Positions 17,681 to 26,035 of a stretch of DNA of 64,000 nt are shown here, one piece after another. Under the pieces are notes generated by a model. That model saw only the letters and a program-made list of their open reading frames with translations. It was not told where the DNA came from and did not search any database. Source of the DNA: Bacillota bacterium (GTDB lineage: Bacteria; Bacillota; Clostridia; Lachnospirales; Lachnospiraceae); NCBI GenBank assembly GCA_023423045.1, contig JAFAGA010000045.1:1-64000 (forward strand), given 5' to 3'. Both the position numbers and the translations under genes were made by a program. Position 1 is the first letter of the stretch. Each line of letters opens with the position of its first letter.

Positions 17681-18490
17681 CTACAATTTTTCTTTCTCAA
17701 TGCTCTCTGCATAAGCAATCAGTTTTTTGGATATTCGGAGCTTTTGAAAGATGGAAGCATAAGTAATGGCATCCATCCCTTCTATAAAGTTCTGAGGAAA
17801 ATTCTTTCGCATTCCCTTATTTCTTAATAAAAGAGAGGCTTTATTATATGCGATGGCGGCTTCGGTTTCACTGGGATAACGGCCGATAAGATAATCTCCA
17901 TTAATATGTATCTTCGCCAGGTAGCATGCTTTCCCTTTGCCCGGGATTCTGGTTACACCGTGATATGGATTGATGATTTCAATATTATGATAGCTGTAAT
18001 CTGTGTCGTCGCCGTTGGAGAAGATATAGTCCCTTCCCGGAACAGCGTAGTTTTTTATACCATAGCGGGAAAGAATGTTCACCTGCATCCCATAATCACA
18101 TACGAAGAGATGACCTCCCCGCTTCATTATCTTGTGATGGGCATAATAAAAGAGGTCCTCGGCATCAAATCGCAGGCAGGTATTCTGATCCAGATAATAT
18201 AGGAAATATCTCTTCTTCAAATAGATTGGATTCTTAAAATAAATCCGGTTATCCCGAAAATTGATCAGTACCACCCATTTATGAAAGGAAAGAGGACAAT
18301 CCTCCGGGTAATTGTTGATTGTTGCAGCAAAATTGCCTTCCAGGATTCTCTGTGCCCATTGATAGGCCTGGTTGGCACCGGCTTCGGTTAAGTAGCTGCC
18401 GAGGCTGATGTGCTTACCCAGATAAGTAATACTGGATCGATAATATACCGCTCCGCTTTTTGTGCGAGCCTGATAGACACCAGGTAACAT
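17681..18490 (-). CDS. protein with two AP2-like DNA-binding domains
   Basis: A 269-aa protein with an AP2-like domain at each end. The first (about 3-50) runs GVYQARTKSGAVYYRSSI to KHISLGSYLTEAGANQAYQ; the second (about 178-225) runs GVTRIPGKGKACYLAKIHI to YLIGRYPSETEAAIAYNKAS. AP2 folds bind DNA and, in bacteria, usually ride on HNH homing endonucleases. The middle here (about 60-175) ends in GRDYIFSNGDDTDYSYHNIEIIN, resembling the segment linking HNH and AP2 in such enzymes, but no HNH catalytic residues are evident. It may be a domesticated or decayed homing-endonuclease relative. ATG 18490 follows GGCGGAGGAG. Confidence 0.65.
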   Translation of the reverse strand: MLPGVYQARTKSGAVYYRSSITYLGKHISLGSYLTEAGANQAYQWAQRILEGNFAATINNYPEDCPLSFHKWVVLINFRDNRIYFKNPIYLKKRYFLYYLDQNTCLRFDAEDLFYYAHHKIMKRGGHLFVCDYGMQVNILSRYGIKNYAVPGRDYIFSNGDDTDYSYHNIEIINPYHGVTRIPGKGKACYLAKIHINGDYLIGRYPSETEAAIAYNKASLLLRNKGMRKNFPQNFIEGMDAITYASIFQKLRISKKLIAYAESIEKEKL

Positions 18491-18700
18491 AGTCTCCTCC
18501 GCCATGCCGCTTTGCGGCATTCTTTTTATATCATAAGAAAGTGCTCCTATGATATAAAAGCATAAGCTTGCTTATGCTTGAACTCACGTGCAGGATGCGC
18601 ACCTCTGCGGACAAACGCATGAATGCGTTCGGAAATTTATTGCTACGCAATCCGCTCGGGCGCGAAGAGTCAGAAAACTGACTCTTTGCTCTCAATATAG
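18491..18700 (-). other. hairpin-rich leader of the AP2-like gene
   Basis: Reading toward the AP2 gene there are at least five close stem-loops: AGAGTCAG/CTGACTCT near 18668-18690, ATTGC/GCAAT and ACGCAT/ATGCGT arms enclosed by a GCGGA/TCCGC pairing (18614-18655), AAGCATAAG/CTTATGCTT (18558-18580), ATATCATA/TATGATAT (18527-18557) and ATGCCGC/GCGGCAT (18502-18521). The last overlaps the stretch next to the ribosome binding site. The gap on to 19104 otherwise holds the SleB-gene promoter. It looks like a structured RNA or a repeat cluster; identity unknown. Confidence 0.6.
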
Positions 18701-18994
18701 CAGATATGGGGCAGCGGTGCAAGGCGGGAAATATGTTAACAAATTATTAAGGTCCATTTGTGTAGAATCACATATTTTCTGCCCAATAATCGTACTAAAG
18801 CAGTAGAATATGTATAAACTTCCTGAAAAGTGGGTAAAAAATTTAATATATCCTTAATAAAATGTTAAATTTATCTTGTGCAAAACATATGAAAATAGAT
18901 GGGTAAAACCGGGAAAACATTGTTACATTCTTCCTTGACTGGAAGATAGAGGAATTATGATCTCGTAGTTTGTCACGAAATTAAGGTTGCATCC

Positions 18995-19023
18995 TTGACA
19001 TGAAATCACTCGTTGCCTATAAT
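18995..19023 (+). promoter_or_regulatory. consensus sigma-A promoter for the SleB-like gene
   Basis: TTGACA (18995-19000), 17-base spacer, TATAAT (19018-19023), a full match to consensus. It overlaps the upstream in-frame ATG at 19000, showing that translation starts later, at 19105. Confidence 0.85.
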
Positions 19024-19104
19024 GCTGATATCATTACCAACCATTCCATTAATTGGAAAATATTAGTCAGTGAAATATCAACAAGAAGGAAAGAGGATAA
19101 ATTT

Positions 19105-20127
19105 ATGTCATTGATAAATTTGTTTCTTCAAAAGAGAAAAATGCGTGAAAGCCAATATGGTTTTGTCATGGTTTTAATCGCATATGCATTATCTGTAATG
19201 ATGCTGTTTCTGGGTTCCGATGTGTTTTATAACGTCAACTCGGCAGCGGCAGGGATAAGCACAACAGATGAAGAAGCATCAGAGGAAATCAAGAAGGAAT
19301 TGCCGGTTTCGCAAGCTGCGGACCTTACCGCGTTGTTCCTTCGATCGAAAAAACTGCATCCGTTTGCCATCACAGAATTATCGGAGACCGGTTTGGGAGG
19401 GATGCAAGAAAAAGAGGAAATGAAAGGCTTGCTGCTTGAGAATACCTTCATAGGTGCGGGAATGGCGGAACTGATGGAGCATACTCCGGAGCTTGAGTCC
19501 GTAAGCAGTGTTGTTGCGGCACCGGAGGATATCCGGACAGCCGTTGCTGCAAAAGATACAAAAACAGAAAAAGAAGCAAAAGCAGAAAAAGAAGTAAAGA
19601 CAGACGTGAAAGTGAAGACTGAGAAGAAGGCGGAGGAAGAGAAAAAGTCCGCCAAGGATAAGAAAACGGATAAGGAAGAAATATACAGCCTGTCGGCTGC
19701 AAGTGAGAAATCCACTAAATCGGCCTATGCATATGACGTAACCAAAAAAGAGATCGGGATGCTTCAGCGTATCGTCCAGGCGGAAGCCGGGGGCGAGGAT
19801 ACGATAGGAAAGATATTGGTTGTCAATGTAATTATGAACCGCATCGAGGATGAGAGCTTTCCGGACTCCGTAGAGAAGGTCATATTCCAGAGCAGGGATG
19901 GAGAATACCAGTTTTCGCCCATCGGTGATAAGCGCTATTGGTCCGTAAAGGTATCAGAAAGTACGAAAGAGGCGGTGATACGTGCACTGGAGGGAGAGGA
20001 TTACTCCAAAGGTGCACTGTATTTTATTGCAAGGAAGCGAACGAAGTCCAGCAGTGCAAAGTGGTTTGACAATCATCTTAAATGGCTGTTCAAGCATGGC
20101 GGGCACGAATTTTACAAGGAAAAATAA
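19105..20127 (+). CDS. SleB-type cell wall hydrolase, membrane anchored
   Basis: A 340-aa exported protein. A basic N-terminus is followed by a membrane helix or signal (about 20-38, FVMVLIAYALSVMMLFLG), then a long low-complexity region whose middle is rich in Lys and Glu (about 150-195), and a C-terminal Hydrolase_2 (SleB-like) domain from about residue 220: LQRIVQAEAGGEDTIGKILV, VNVIMNRIED, DGEYQFSPIGDKRYW and ALYFIARK. This family cleaves peptidoglycan, often spore cortex. The E in QAEAGGE is the expected catalytic residue. ATG 19105 follows GGAAAGAGG, and the promoter supports it. Confidence 0.88.
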   Translation: MSLINLFLQKRKMRESQYGFVMVLIAYALSVMMLFLGSDVFYNVNSAAAGISTTDEEASEEIKKELPVSQAADLTALFLRSKKLHPFAITELSETGLGGMQEKEEMKGLLLENTFIGAGMAELMEHTPELESVSSVVAAPEDIRTAVAAKDTKTEKEAKAEKEVKTDVKVKTEKKAEEEKKSAKDKKTDKEEIYSLSAASEKSTKSAYAYDVTKKEIGMLQRIVQAEAGGEDTIGKILVVNVIMNRIEDESFPDSVEKVIFQSRDGEYQFSPIGDKRYWSVKVSESTKEAVIRALEGEDYSKGALYFIARKRTKSSSAKWFDNHLKWLFKHGGHEFYKEK

Positions 20128-20372
20128 AGTGCAGCGTATTGTATCCGATAAAATGGCATGTTATAATACTTGAAACTTGTGACGTGTGAAAGTGTTTGTC
20201 AGGTATGATCTTTTTGACCTATGATGTTTTGACAGATACTTCTTCCTTCCCGGAAAGCGTTGATCTTATCCGTATGCCGCAGGTTATGAATCATGGTGAT
20301 GATAATGGCATGGGAAGGAAGTTTGAGTGTACCGGGATCAAGTAAATATGAATGAAGGGGATTGAAACGATT

Positions 20373-21863
20373 ATGAACCTAATGTACAGGAGCACAAGAG
20401 ATTCAAACAACAGGGTAACCGCATCCCAGGCTGTTTTACAGGGCTTATCCCCGGACGGAGGCTTATTCGTTCCGGAAACAATACCGGTTCTGCAAAAATC
20501 AATGGAAGAGCTGCGGGAGTTGGATTACCGGGAGACAGCTTATGAGGTAATGAGACTGTTTTTAACAGATTATACGGAGGAGGAGCTGAGGGACTGTATC
20601 GCGAAGGCCTATGATACCAAGTTTGATACCCCTGAGATTGCTCCCCTCAGACAGGTTGGAGAAGCCTGCTATTTAGAGCTTTTTCATGGGGCTACGATTG
20701 CATTTAAGGATATGGCCTTATCCATATTGCCGCATCTATTAACAAAGGCGGCAAAAAAGAACCAGGTCCGGGAGGAGATCGTCATATTGACCGCAACCTC
20801 CGGAGATACCGGAAAGGCAGCGCTGTCGGGCTTTGCCGATGTGGAAGGGACAAGCATTATTGTCTTTTACCCCAAGGAGGGTGTCAGCAGTGTTCAGGAG
20901 AAGCAGATGGTTACCCAGAAGGGTGCCAATACCCATGTCATCGGAATTCGTGGGAATTTTGACGATGCTCAGACCGGTGTGAAGCAGATGTTTAATAATA
21001 CGGAGCTGGCCGCCCGTCTTAAGGCCGCGGGTTATCTCTTTTCCTCTGCCAATTCGATCAATATTGGAAGATTAGTGCCTCAAATCGTATATTATATCTA
21101 TTCCTATGCTTCATTATATAAGAAGGGGCAGATTAAGGAAGGGGAAAAGATTAACTTTGTAGTTCCCACCGGCAACTTCGGCAATATTCTTGCGGCATAC
21201 TACGCAGGGCAGATGGGGCTTCCGATTCATAAATTAATCTGTGCGTCCAACGAGAATAAGGTATTGTATGATTTCTTTGAAACCGGATGCTACGATAGAA
21301 ACCGGGACTTCCTGTTAACAGAATCTCCTTCCATGGATATTCTGGTATCCAGCAATCTGGAGCGCTTGATCTATCATATTGCAGATGGAGATTCCGACAG
21401 AACAGCAGACCTGATGAAGGCTCTGTTTGTGAAGGGAACTTATGAGATTACACAGCGGATGAAGGAGCAGTTGGCCGGTTTTTTTGGTGGCTGGGCCTCT
21501 GAGGCAGAGACAAAAGAGGCAATTGAAAAGGTTTATCAGAAGCATGATTATGTTATTGATACCCATACGGCAGTGGCTGCAAGCGTATACCATAAGTATG
21601 CGGCAGGTACGGGGGACACAACCAAGACAATAATTGTGTCAACCGCCAGTCCTTACAAATTTGGCGGAAGTGTTCTGAGAGCCCTCCATGCGCAGGAGAT
21701 ACCGGAGGACGATTACGAGCAGGCGTTGGTGCTCTCCGAAATATCGGAGACCGAGATCCCCAAAGCAGTGGAGGAAATCCGTTTTGCTCCGATACAGCAT
21801 AAAAAAATATGTGATACTGGAAAAATGCAGGCGGTTGTTGAAGAAATTCTGAAAATAATCTAA
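20373..21863 (+). CDS. thrC: threonine synthase
   Basis: PLP enzyme converting O-phosphohomoserine to threonine. Its 496 aa carry the ThrC N-terminus (YRSTRDSNNRVTASQAVLQG, SPDGGLFVPE), the PLP-lysine motif GATIAFKDMALS near residue 110, TATSGDTGKAAL and NFGNILAAYYAG. Length is that of the long ThrC type. The start is uncertain among ATG 20373, 20382 and 20352; 20373 fits the family N-terminus best. No T-box was seen upstream, so regulation is not evident. It is not next to other threonine genes. Confidence 0.92.
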   Translation: MNLMYRSTRDSNNRVTASQAVLQGLSPDGGLFVPETIPVLQKSMEELRELDYRETAYEVMRLFLTDYTEEELRDCIAKAYDTKFDTPEIAPLRQVGEACYLELFHGATIAFKDMALSILPHLLTKAAKKNQVREEIVILTATSGDTGKAALSGFADVEGTSIIVFYPKEGVSSVQEKQMVTQKGANTHVIGIRGNFDDAQTGVKQMFNNTELAARLKAAGYLFSSANSINIGRLVPQIVYYIYSYASLYKKGQIKEGEKINFVVPTGNFGNILAAYYAGQMGLPIHKLICASNENKVLYDFFETGCYDRNRDFLLTESPSMDILVSSNLERLIYHIADGDSDRTADLMKALFVKGTYEITQRMKEQLAGFFGGWASEAETKEAIEKVYQKHDYVIDTHTAVAASVYHKYAAGTGDTTKTIIVSTASPYKFGGSVLRALHAQEIPEDDYEQALVLSEISETEIPKAVEEIRFAPIQHKKICDTGKMQAVVEEILKII

Positions 21864-22014
21864 TTATGACAAATGCCTGACATAAATTTGACATAATCTA
21901 AGTGCATATTATAGTCATAGTCAAGGCAACAATAGATGAGCCGCAAGACCTAATCAAACCGTGGATGAAGTCACATCCTAATTCTACATCGGCGGTAAGA
22001 AAAGATCTGGCGGT

Positions 22015-22055
22015 GAATGCTATGAGGAGGGGGTATCCCCTGAAAGCATTTTGAC
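22015..22055 (+). terminator. possible terminator after thrC
   Basis: AATGCT and AGCATT enclose AGGGG-GTA-TCCCCT, followed by TTTTGA. A plausible but imperfect terminator. The region 21864-22143 holds nothing else I can name. Confidence 0.4.
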
Positions 22056-22143
22056 TAAGGTATAATCTGCCTGACGCAGGAAATTAGGGCGATTCAGGGA
22101 ATGGTCAATTGGTAAAAAATCCAAATTACTCAGATAAAAAGAC

Positions 22144-22172
22144 TTGACCTTTTTTTCCTTTATTGTTATAAT
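22144..22172 (+). promoter_or_regulatory. strong promoter of the 865-aa surface protein
   Basis: TTGACC (22144-22149), a T-rich 17-base spacer and TATAAT (22167-22172). Transcription near 22179 would give an untranslated leader of about 127 bases before the excellent ribosome binding site AAGGAGGAAG. Long stable leaders are common for highly expressed surface-layer genes. Confidence 0.75.
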
Positions 22173-22305
22173 CATCTTGTTGTTGGAAGATTATATTAGG
22201 CGTGACCTTTTCTATGTTTTGCGGGGTTTACATACTTTGTGAAGGTAGTAAGGGGCAGCGCAGGATATAATACCAAACCATATATTTTAAGGAGGAAGTA
22301 AGAAT

Positions 22306-24903
22306 ATGAAGAAGAATTTCTTTAAGAAGTTATCCTTCGTTCTGGCATTAGCGATGATCGTTACCGCTCTCGCTCCTGCTGCCGGCGTTTTCGCTGCTGC
22401 GAAGCCGAAGCTCAATTCTAAGGATAAGACATTATTCCTTAGCGTTGACGGCAAAGACGAGTTTGACTTCAACATCGCTAACAAGAAGACTGGCTGGAGC
22501 TACAAATGGACTTCAGCAAACAAGAAGGTAGCTACCGTTAATGCCAAGAATGGCGTTACAACAGCTGTCGGCGCTGGTAAGACTACTGTTTCCGTAGTTA
22601 TCAAAGACAAGAAGGGTGAAGAAGTTACTACACTTAAGGCATCCGTACTTGTAAGAGACAACATCAAGGAACTTACAATTACCAACCTTCCCGAAGGTGA
22701 CAAATTAGCAGTTGGTGCTTCTAACGATTTCAACAGAAGCTACAAGACAGTTGCTGGTTTAACCAAGGGTTCCCAGGCTATCACAAGATGGGTTGTAACT
22801 GACAAGGATGGTAAGGCTGCTACTACTGCAACCATCACCGATAGCGGTGTGTTCACAGCTTCTGAAGCTGGTGAGTATACAATTACCGCTAACGCATTCC
22901 AGTCCAAGGCTAAGTACACCGAGTGGTTAGGTGGCAAAGAAGCAAATGTAACAGCTACTGCTACATACAAGGTAACTGTTGCTGCTTCCATCGTAGATGC
23001 TAAGCAGTTTGACCTGAAGAAGGTTGATGTAACATTTGATACAGTAGTAAAAGCTGAGGATGTTAAGAAGAACTTATCCGTATCTTACATGGTTGGTCAG
23101 ACTAAGGTAAAAGAGCTGATTGAAAGTGTATCTATGGATGCTACTGGCAAGATTGCAACTGTAGCAATGTATACACCTTTTACAAAGGGATCCACTTACG
23201 TGGTAGAATATCCCGATATGGGAAGCAAGGAATTTGTTGCTGCTACTACTAAGGTTGAGGATGTTGTTGATATCGCTATCTTAACAAAGACGGCACAATT
23301 ATCCAAGAAGCAGACAATTGATGTTGCTCTTTACAATAAGGATAGAGTAAACATTGGTGGAGATACAAATTTAGCTGCTAGAGTAATTCTTGAGAAAAAA
23401 GATAATAACTTGGTTACTTTAGATGGAAAAGATCTGTACATGTACAAAGTGGGCGATACTGTAAATGTTACTGCTACATTCCATACTTATAACTGGATAG
23501 ATGGTAAGGAAGTTGGCAACTTGACTGCTACTGAGTTGATAACTTGTGTTGAACAGTCAAAAGATGCTGTTGGTTCATTGATGGCATATACAGTTTCTAA
23601 CAATGCACAGAATGCAGGAGTATCTAATTTTAATGATCCTAAGCATCAGTTGTTTAAAGGTTCTGCCTCAAATCTCTTTGTTTTATTAAAGGGTAAGAAT
23701 GCAGATGGTAATGACCTTTACACAACGAACTCTATGAATTACAATACGACTTCGGCTGTTAATAAGACAAGAGTGGGTTGGAAATTTACATCTTCAAACA
23801 CAACTGCATTATTGGTAGACAACGATGGAGGACTTTTTGGTGTAGCTGAGGGAACATCTGTAGTAGTTGTATACTTTAATGATGCCCAGGTTGCAGCTTG
23901 TGAAATTACAGTAACTAGTGCTAGAAAAGCAGCAGCAGTAGTATTGGATACTAATAGCCTTAGCCTGTCTAATGCTATTAATGAATCAAAGAAAGTTGGA
24001 ATTAAGGTAAAGGATCAGCTTGGTGATAACTATAAGGTAGGCAATATTCCTTCATATTCAGTTTCAATTAAGTCTGCTAATGCAACTGCAATGTCTACAA
24101 AGTTAATTGGTAGCGAGAATGCTAATGCAACTGCAGGAATAGACCTTAATCCTTACCAGGTTGACACTGGTACTTACTATTATAACATCACTATAACAGA
24201 TAACAATGATAATAATGTTAAGCTTTATGCTAACCTTACTGTAGTTGTGCAGAAGCCTGAAGGTGCTGTTTCATATTACAGAGTTGAGCCTGAGAATTCT
24301 ATTTATGATTTGAAAGATGATTCTTCATTAAAGTTTAATGTATATGGTTATACTTCTGGTGGTGTCAAGGCTGAAAAATTAGCTATGAATGATGTAGTTG
24401 GCTTAGATATTAAGAATGCTAATGGAGCTTCTATCATTCCTGCTGCAGATGGAACCGCTGCTTTAACAACTGTAAATCGTAATTATTCTACAAGTGGTGG
24501 TGCAATCCAATTTGTCGCTGAAAAGCCTCAGGCAACAGGCGTTTATGTTGTTAAGGCTACAAGCGTAAGTGGTGCAACTGCTACTGTAAGTCCTGTAACC
24601 TTTGAGATTAAGGATACACGTCCCACAGTTAAAGTGTCACAGAATAGGGAAGTAGCAGAAAAGGGTTATAATACTGTATTGTCAGCTATCAATAATTGCT
24701 TTGATTTCAGTATTGATGATGTTAGCTTTGATGTAAAGTACTTAGATGTTGCTAATTTTGATGATAATACTGATACTACTCAATATGGTGTGAAGTATCG
24801 TCAAGTAGGTAATAGAGTTTATATTGAATATTTATATCTCTTTGAAAATGGCCGTGCTTATAAGGCAGACATGAGTAATGCTGTAATTACATTAGGAGAA
24901 TAA
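22306..24903 (+). CDS. large exported Ig-like surface protein, possible S-layer protein
   Basis: An 865-aa secreted protein. A signal peptide (MKKNFFKKLSFVLALAMIV, cleavage expected after GVFA near residue 30) precedes a Big2-like domain (about 55-125: WTSANKKVATVNAKNGVTT, AVGAGKTTVSV) and several beta-rich segments poor in Cys. There is no SLH domain, LPXTG or membrane anchor. A strong promoter, long leader and ideal ribosome site suggest high expression, so an S-layer or abundant wall protein is inferred. The first third uses preferred codons (AAG, GCT, TTC, AAC), while the last two thirds shift to A/T-rich codons, as though the 3' part had a different history. Confidence 0.72.
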   Translation: MKKNFFKKLSFVLALAMIVTALAPAAGVFAAAKPKLNSKDKTLFLSVDGKDEFDFNIANKKTGWSYKWTSANKKVATVNAKNGVTTAVGAGKTTVSVVIKDKKGEEVTTLKASVLVRDNIKELTITNLPEGDKLAVGASNDFNRSYKTVAGLTKGSQAITRWVVTDKDGKAATTATITDSGVFTASEAGEYTITANAFQSKAKYTEWLGGKEANVTATATYKVTVAASIVDAKQFDLKKVDVTFDTVVKAEDVKKNLSVSYMVGQTKVKELIESVSMDATGKIATVAMYTPFTKGSTYVVEYPDMGSKEFVAATTKVEDVVDIAILTKTAQLSKKQTIDVALYNKDRVNIGGDTNLAARVILEKKDNNLVTLDGKDLYMYKVGDTVNVTATFHTYNWIDGKEVGNLTATELITCVEQSKDAVGSLMAYTVSNNAQNAGVSNFNDPKHQLFKGSASNLFVLLKGKNADGNDLYTTNSMNYNTTSAVNKTRVGWKFTSSNTTALLVDNDGGLFGVAEGTSVVVVYFNDAQVAACEITVTSARKAAAVVLDTNSLSLSNAINESKKVGIKVKDQLGDNYKVGNIPSYSVSIKSANATAMSTKLIGSENANATAGIDLNPYQVDTGTYYYNITITDNNDNNVKLYANLTVVVQKPEGAVSYYRVEPENSIYDLKDDSSLKFNVYGYTSGGVKAEKLAMNDVVGLDIKNANGASIIPAADGTAALTTVNRNYSTSGGAIQFVAEKPQATGVYVVKATSVSGATATVSPVTFEIKDTRPTVKVSQNREVAEKGYNTVLSAINNCFDFSIDDVSFDVKYLDVANFDDNTDTTQYGVKYRQVGNRVYIEYLYLFENGRAYKADMSNAVITLGE

Positions 24904-24931
24904 ATATTAACCACTAAGTAATTAACTGATT

Positions 24932-24983
24932 AAGGAGCTTTTGCAAAATGGTCGAAAGGCTATGGGGCGAAAGCTCCTTTTTT
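24932..24983 (+). terminator. terminator after the 865-aa protein gene
   Basis: AAGGAGCTTT (24932-24941) pairs with AAAGCTCCTT (24970-24979), followed by TTTT. Confidence 0.85.
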
Positions 24984-24998
24984 GTTGGATGGGGGGGC

Positions 24999-25657
24999 GT
25001 GTCCAGCAAAGCTGGACTACACTAGCAGGTGAAAGTCCGGTCGCAGTAATTGCCAACAAGCTGCGTAGCTAAATCCGGTGCGTTGCGGTAATGCAGGGTA
25101 CTAAGCGGAAGTAATTGCAATCATGCAGGCCGTAACGTTAAGTGAATTCTGTCGTGCCGTAAACAAAATTGCTTAGAAATGAGTAGAATGGGGAGGTTGA
25201 GCCTTGCCTATTGTGGTGAAAACCATGAAAGACAGGAAGAAGTTGGAGAAGCACTGTTGATAATCTTCCGCCATATGGGAAGCGGCACGTATGAAAAGTG
25301 TGGTCTGGAGCTGGTGAGATCCTTCCAGCCACCAGAAGGTAAAAATGTTGCGTATAAGCGAAAGTGGAGATTACAAACCAAGTCCAGTTAAACGAGTGAT
25401 GATTCCAAAACCAAATGGAAACCAGAGACCATTAGGGATTCTGACAGTCAAAGACAGGATAGTGAAGATGGCAACCAAGATAGCAATAGAGCATGTATTT
25501 GAAGCGGACTTTAAGGACTGATTCTACGGTTTCAGACTCTGAAGTTCTTATTGGAACATCGGCCAGACAGGAACATGTCAGATGATGAATTAGCGACCCT
25601 GGCTCCATGGAGTGAGACTGTCCAGGAGTTTAGCAGGAATAAAGTAGAGTAAAATAC
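24999..25657 (+). pseudogene. decayed group II intron with reverse transcriptase remnant
   Basis: The 5' end begins GTGTCCAGC and contains a ribozyme-like stretch (GCAGGTGAAAGTCCGGTCGC, later ATGAGTAGAATGGGGAGGTT). A reverse-transcriptase fragment at about 25363-25542 reads PSPVKRVMIPKPNGNQRPLG, then ILTVKDRIVKMATKIAIEHV and FEADFKD-stop-FYGFRL-stop, i.e. RT motifs around the group II signature but cut by two stops. The rest of the protein and a recognisable domain V are missing. The flanking DNA to 25984 (hairpin CTAGGC/GCCTAG near 25747-25763) holds no gene I can name. It is a dead mobile element. Confidence 0.8.
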
Positions 25658-25984
25658 TTTCATTCCAGAGGGCTAGCGAAGGCTTATAGAATTATATTTT
25701 GAATACGCCCCGAAATTGTACGCTTATACAAACGCTAGGGGGTACTAGGCCATTTGCCTAGAAGTGGACAAACCGAATGACATTAAAATTAACCATTATG
25801 ATAAATGCAGTACAGCAATCTGAATCGTAATTCATACAATTCTAGCGAATCAAGTTAAATCTATGAATATCTGGTGCGCTTTTAACTGAAACAGAAAACA
25901 TGGACATGGTTAGGCATCCGGAACAGAGTATTCTATCCCATTATTTCTGAGTGTAAATTGACGTGATTTATTGTCATTACATAA

Positions 25985-26013
25985 TTGATAAAAATTTCAT
26001 ATAATGCTATAAT
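25985..26013 (+). promoter_or_regulatory. promoter of the Big2 surface protein gene
   Basis: TTGATA (25985-25990), 17 bases, TATAAT (26008-26013). Transcription would begin near 26020, only about 16 bases before the ATG at 26036, just enough to include the AGGAG site. Confidence 0.75.
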
Positions 26014-26035
26014 AAGTAAAAACAGGAGATGCGAA

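Noticed and set aside
19227..19715. long Ser-rich antisense frame in the SleB-like gene
   Set aside because: It mirrors the Lys/Glu-rich linker on the coding strand, a composition effect.
20128..20372. possible T-box leader of thrC
   Set aside because: The GGGTGGAACCGCG-type T-box core is absent; only a loose CTTCCTTCCC/GGGAAGGAAG pairing was seen.
25179..25391. 70-codon open frame
   Set aside because: Lies within the group II intron RNA region; it does not resemble an intron protein in that frame.
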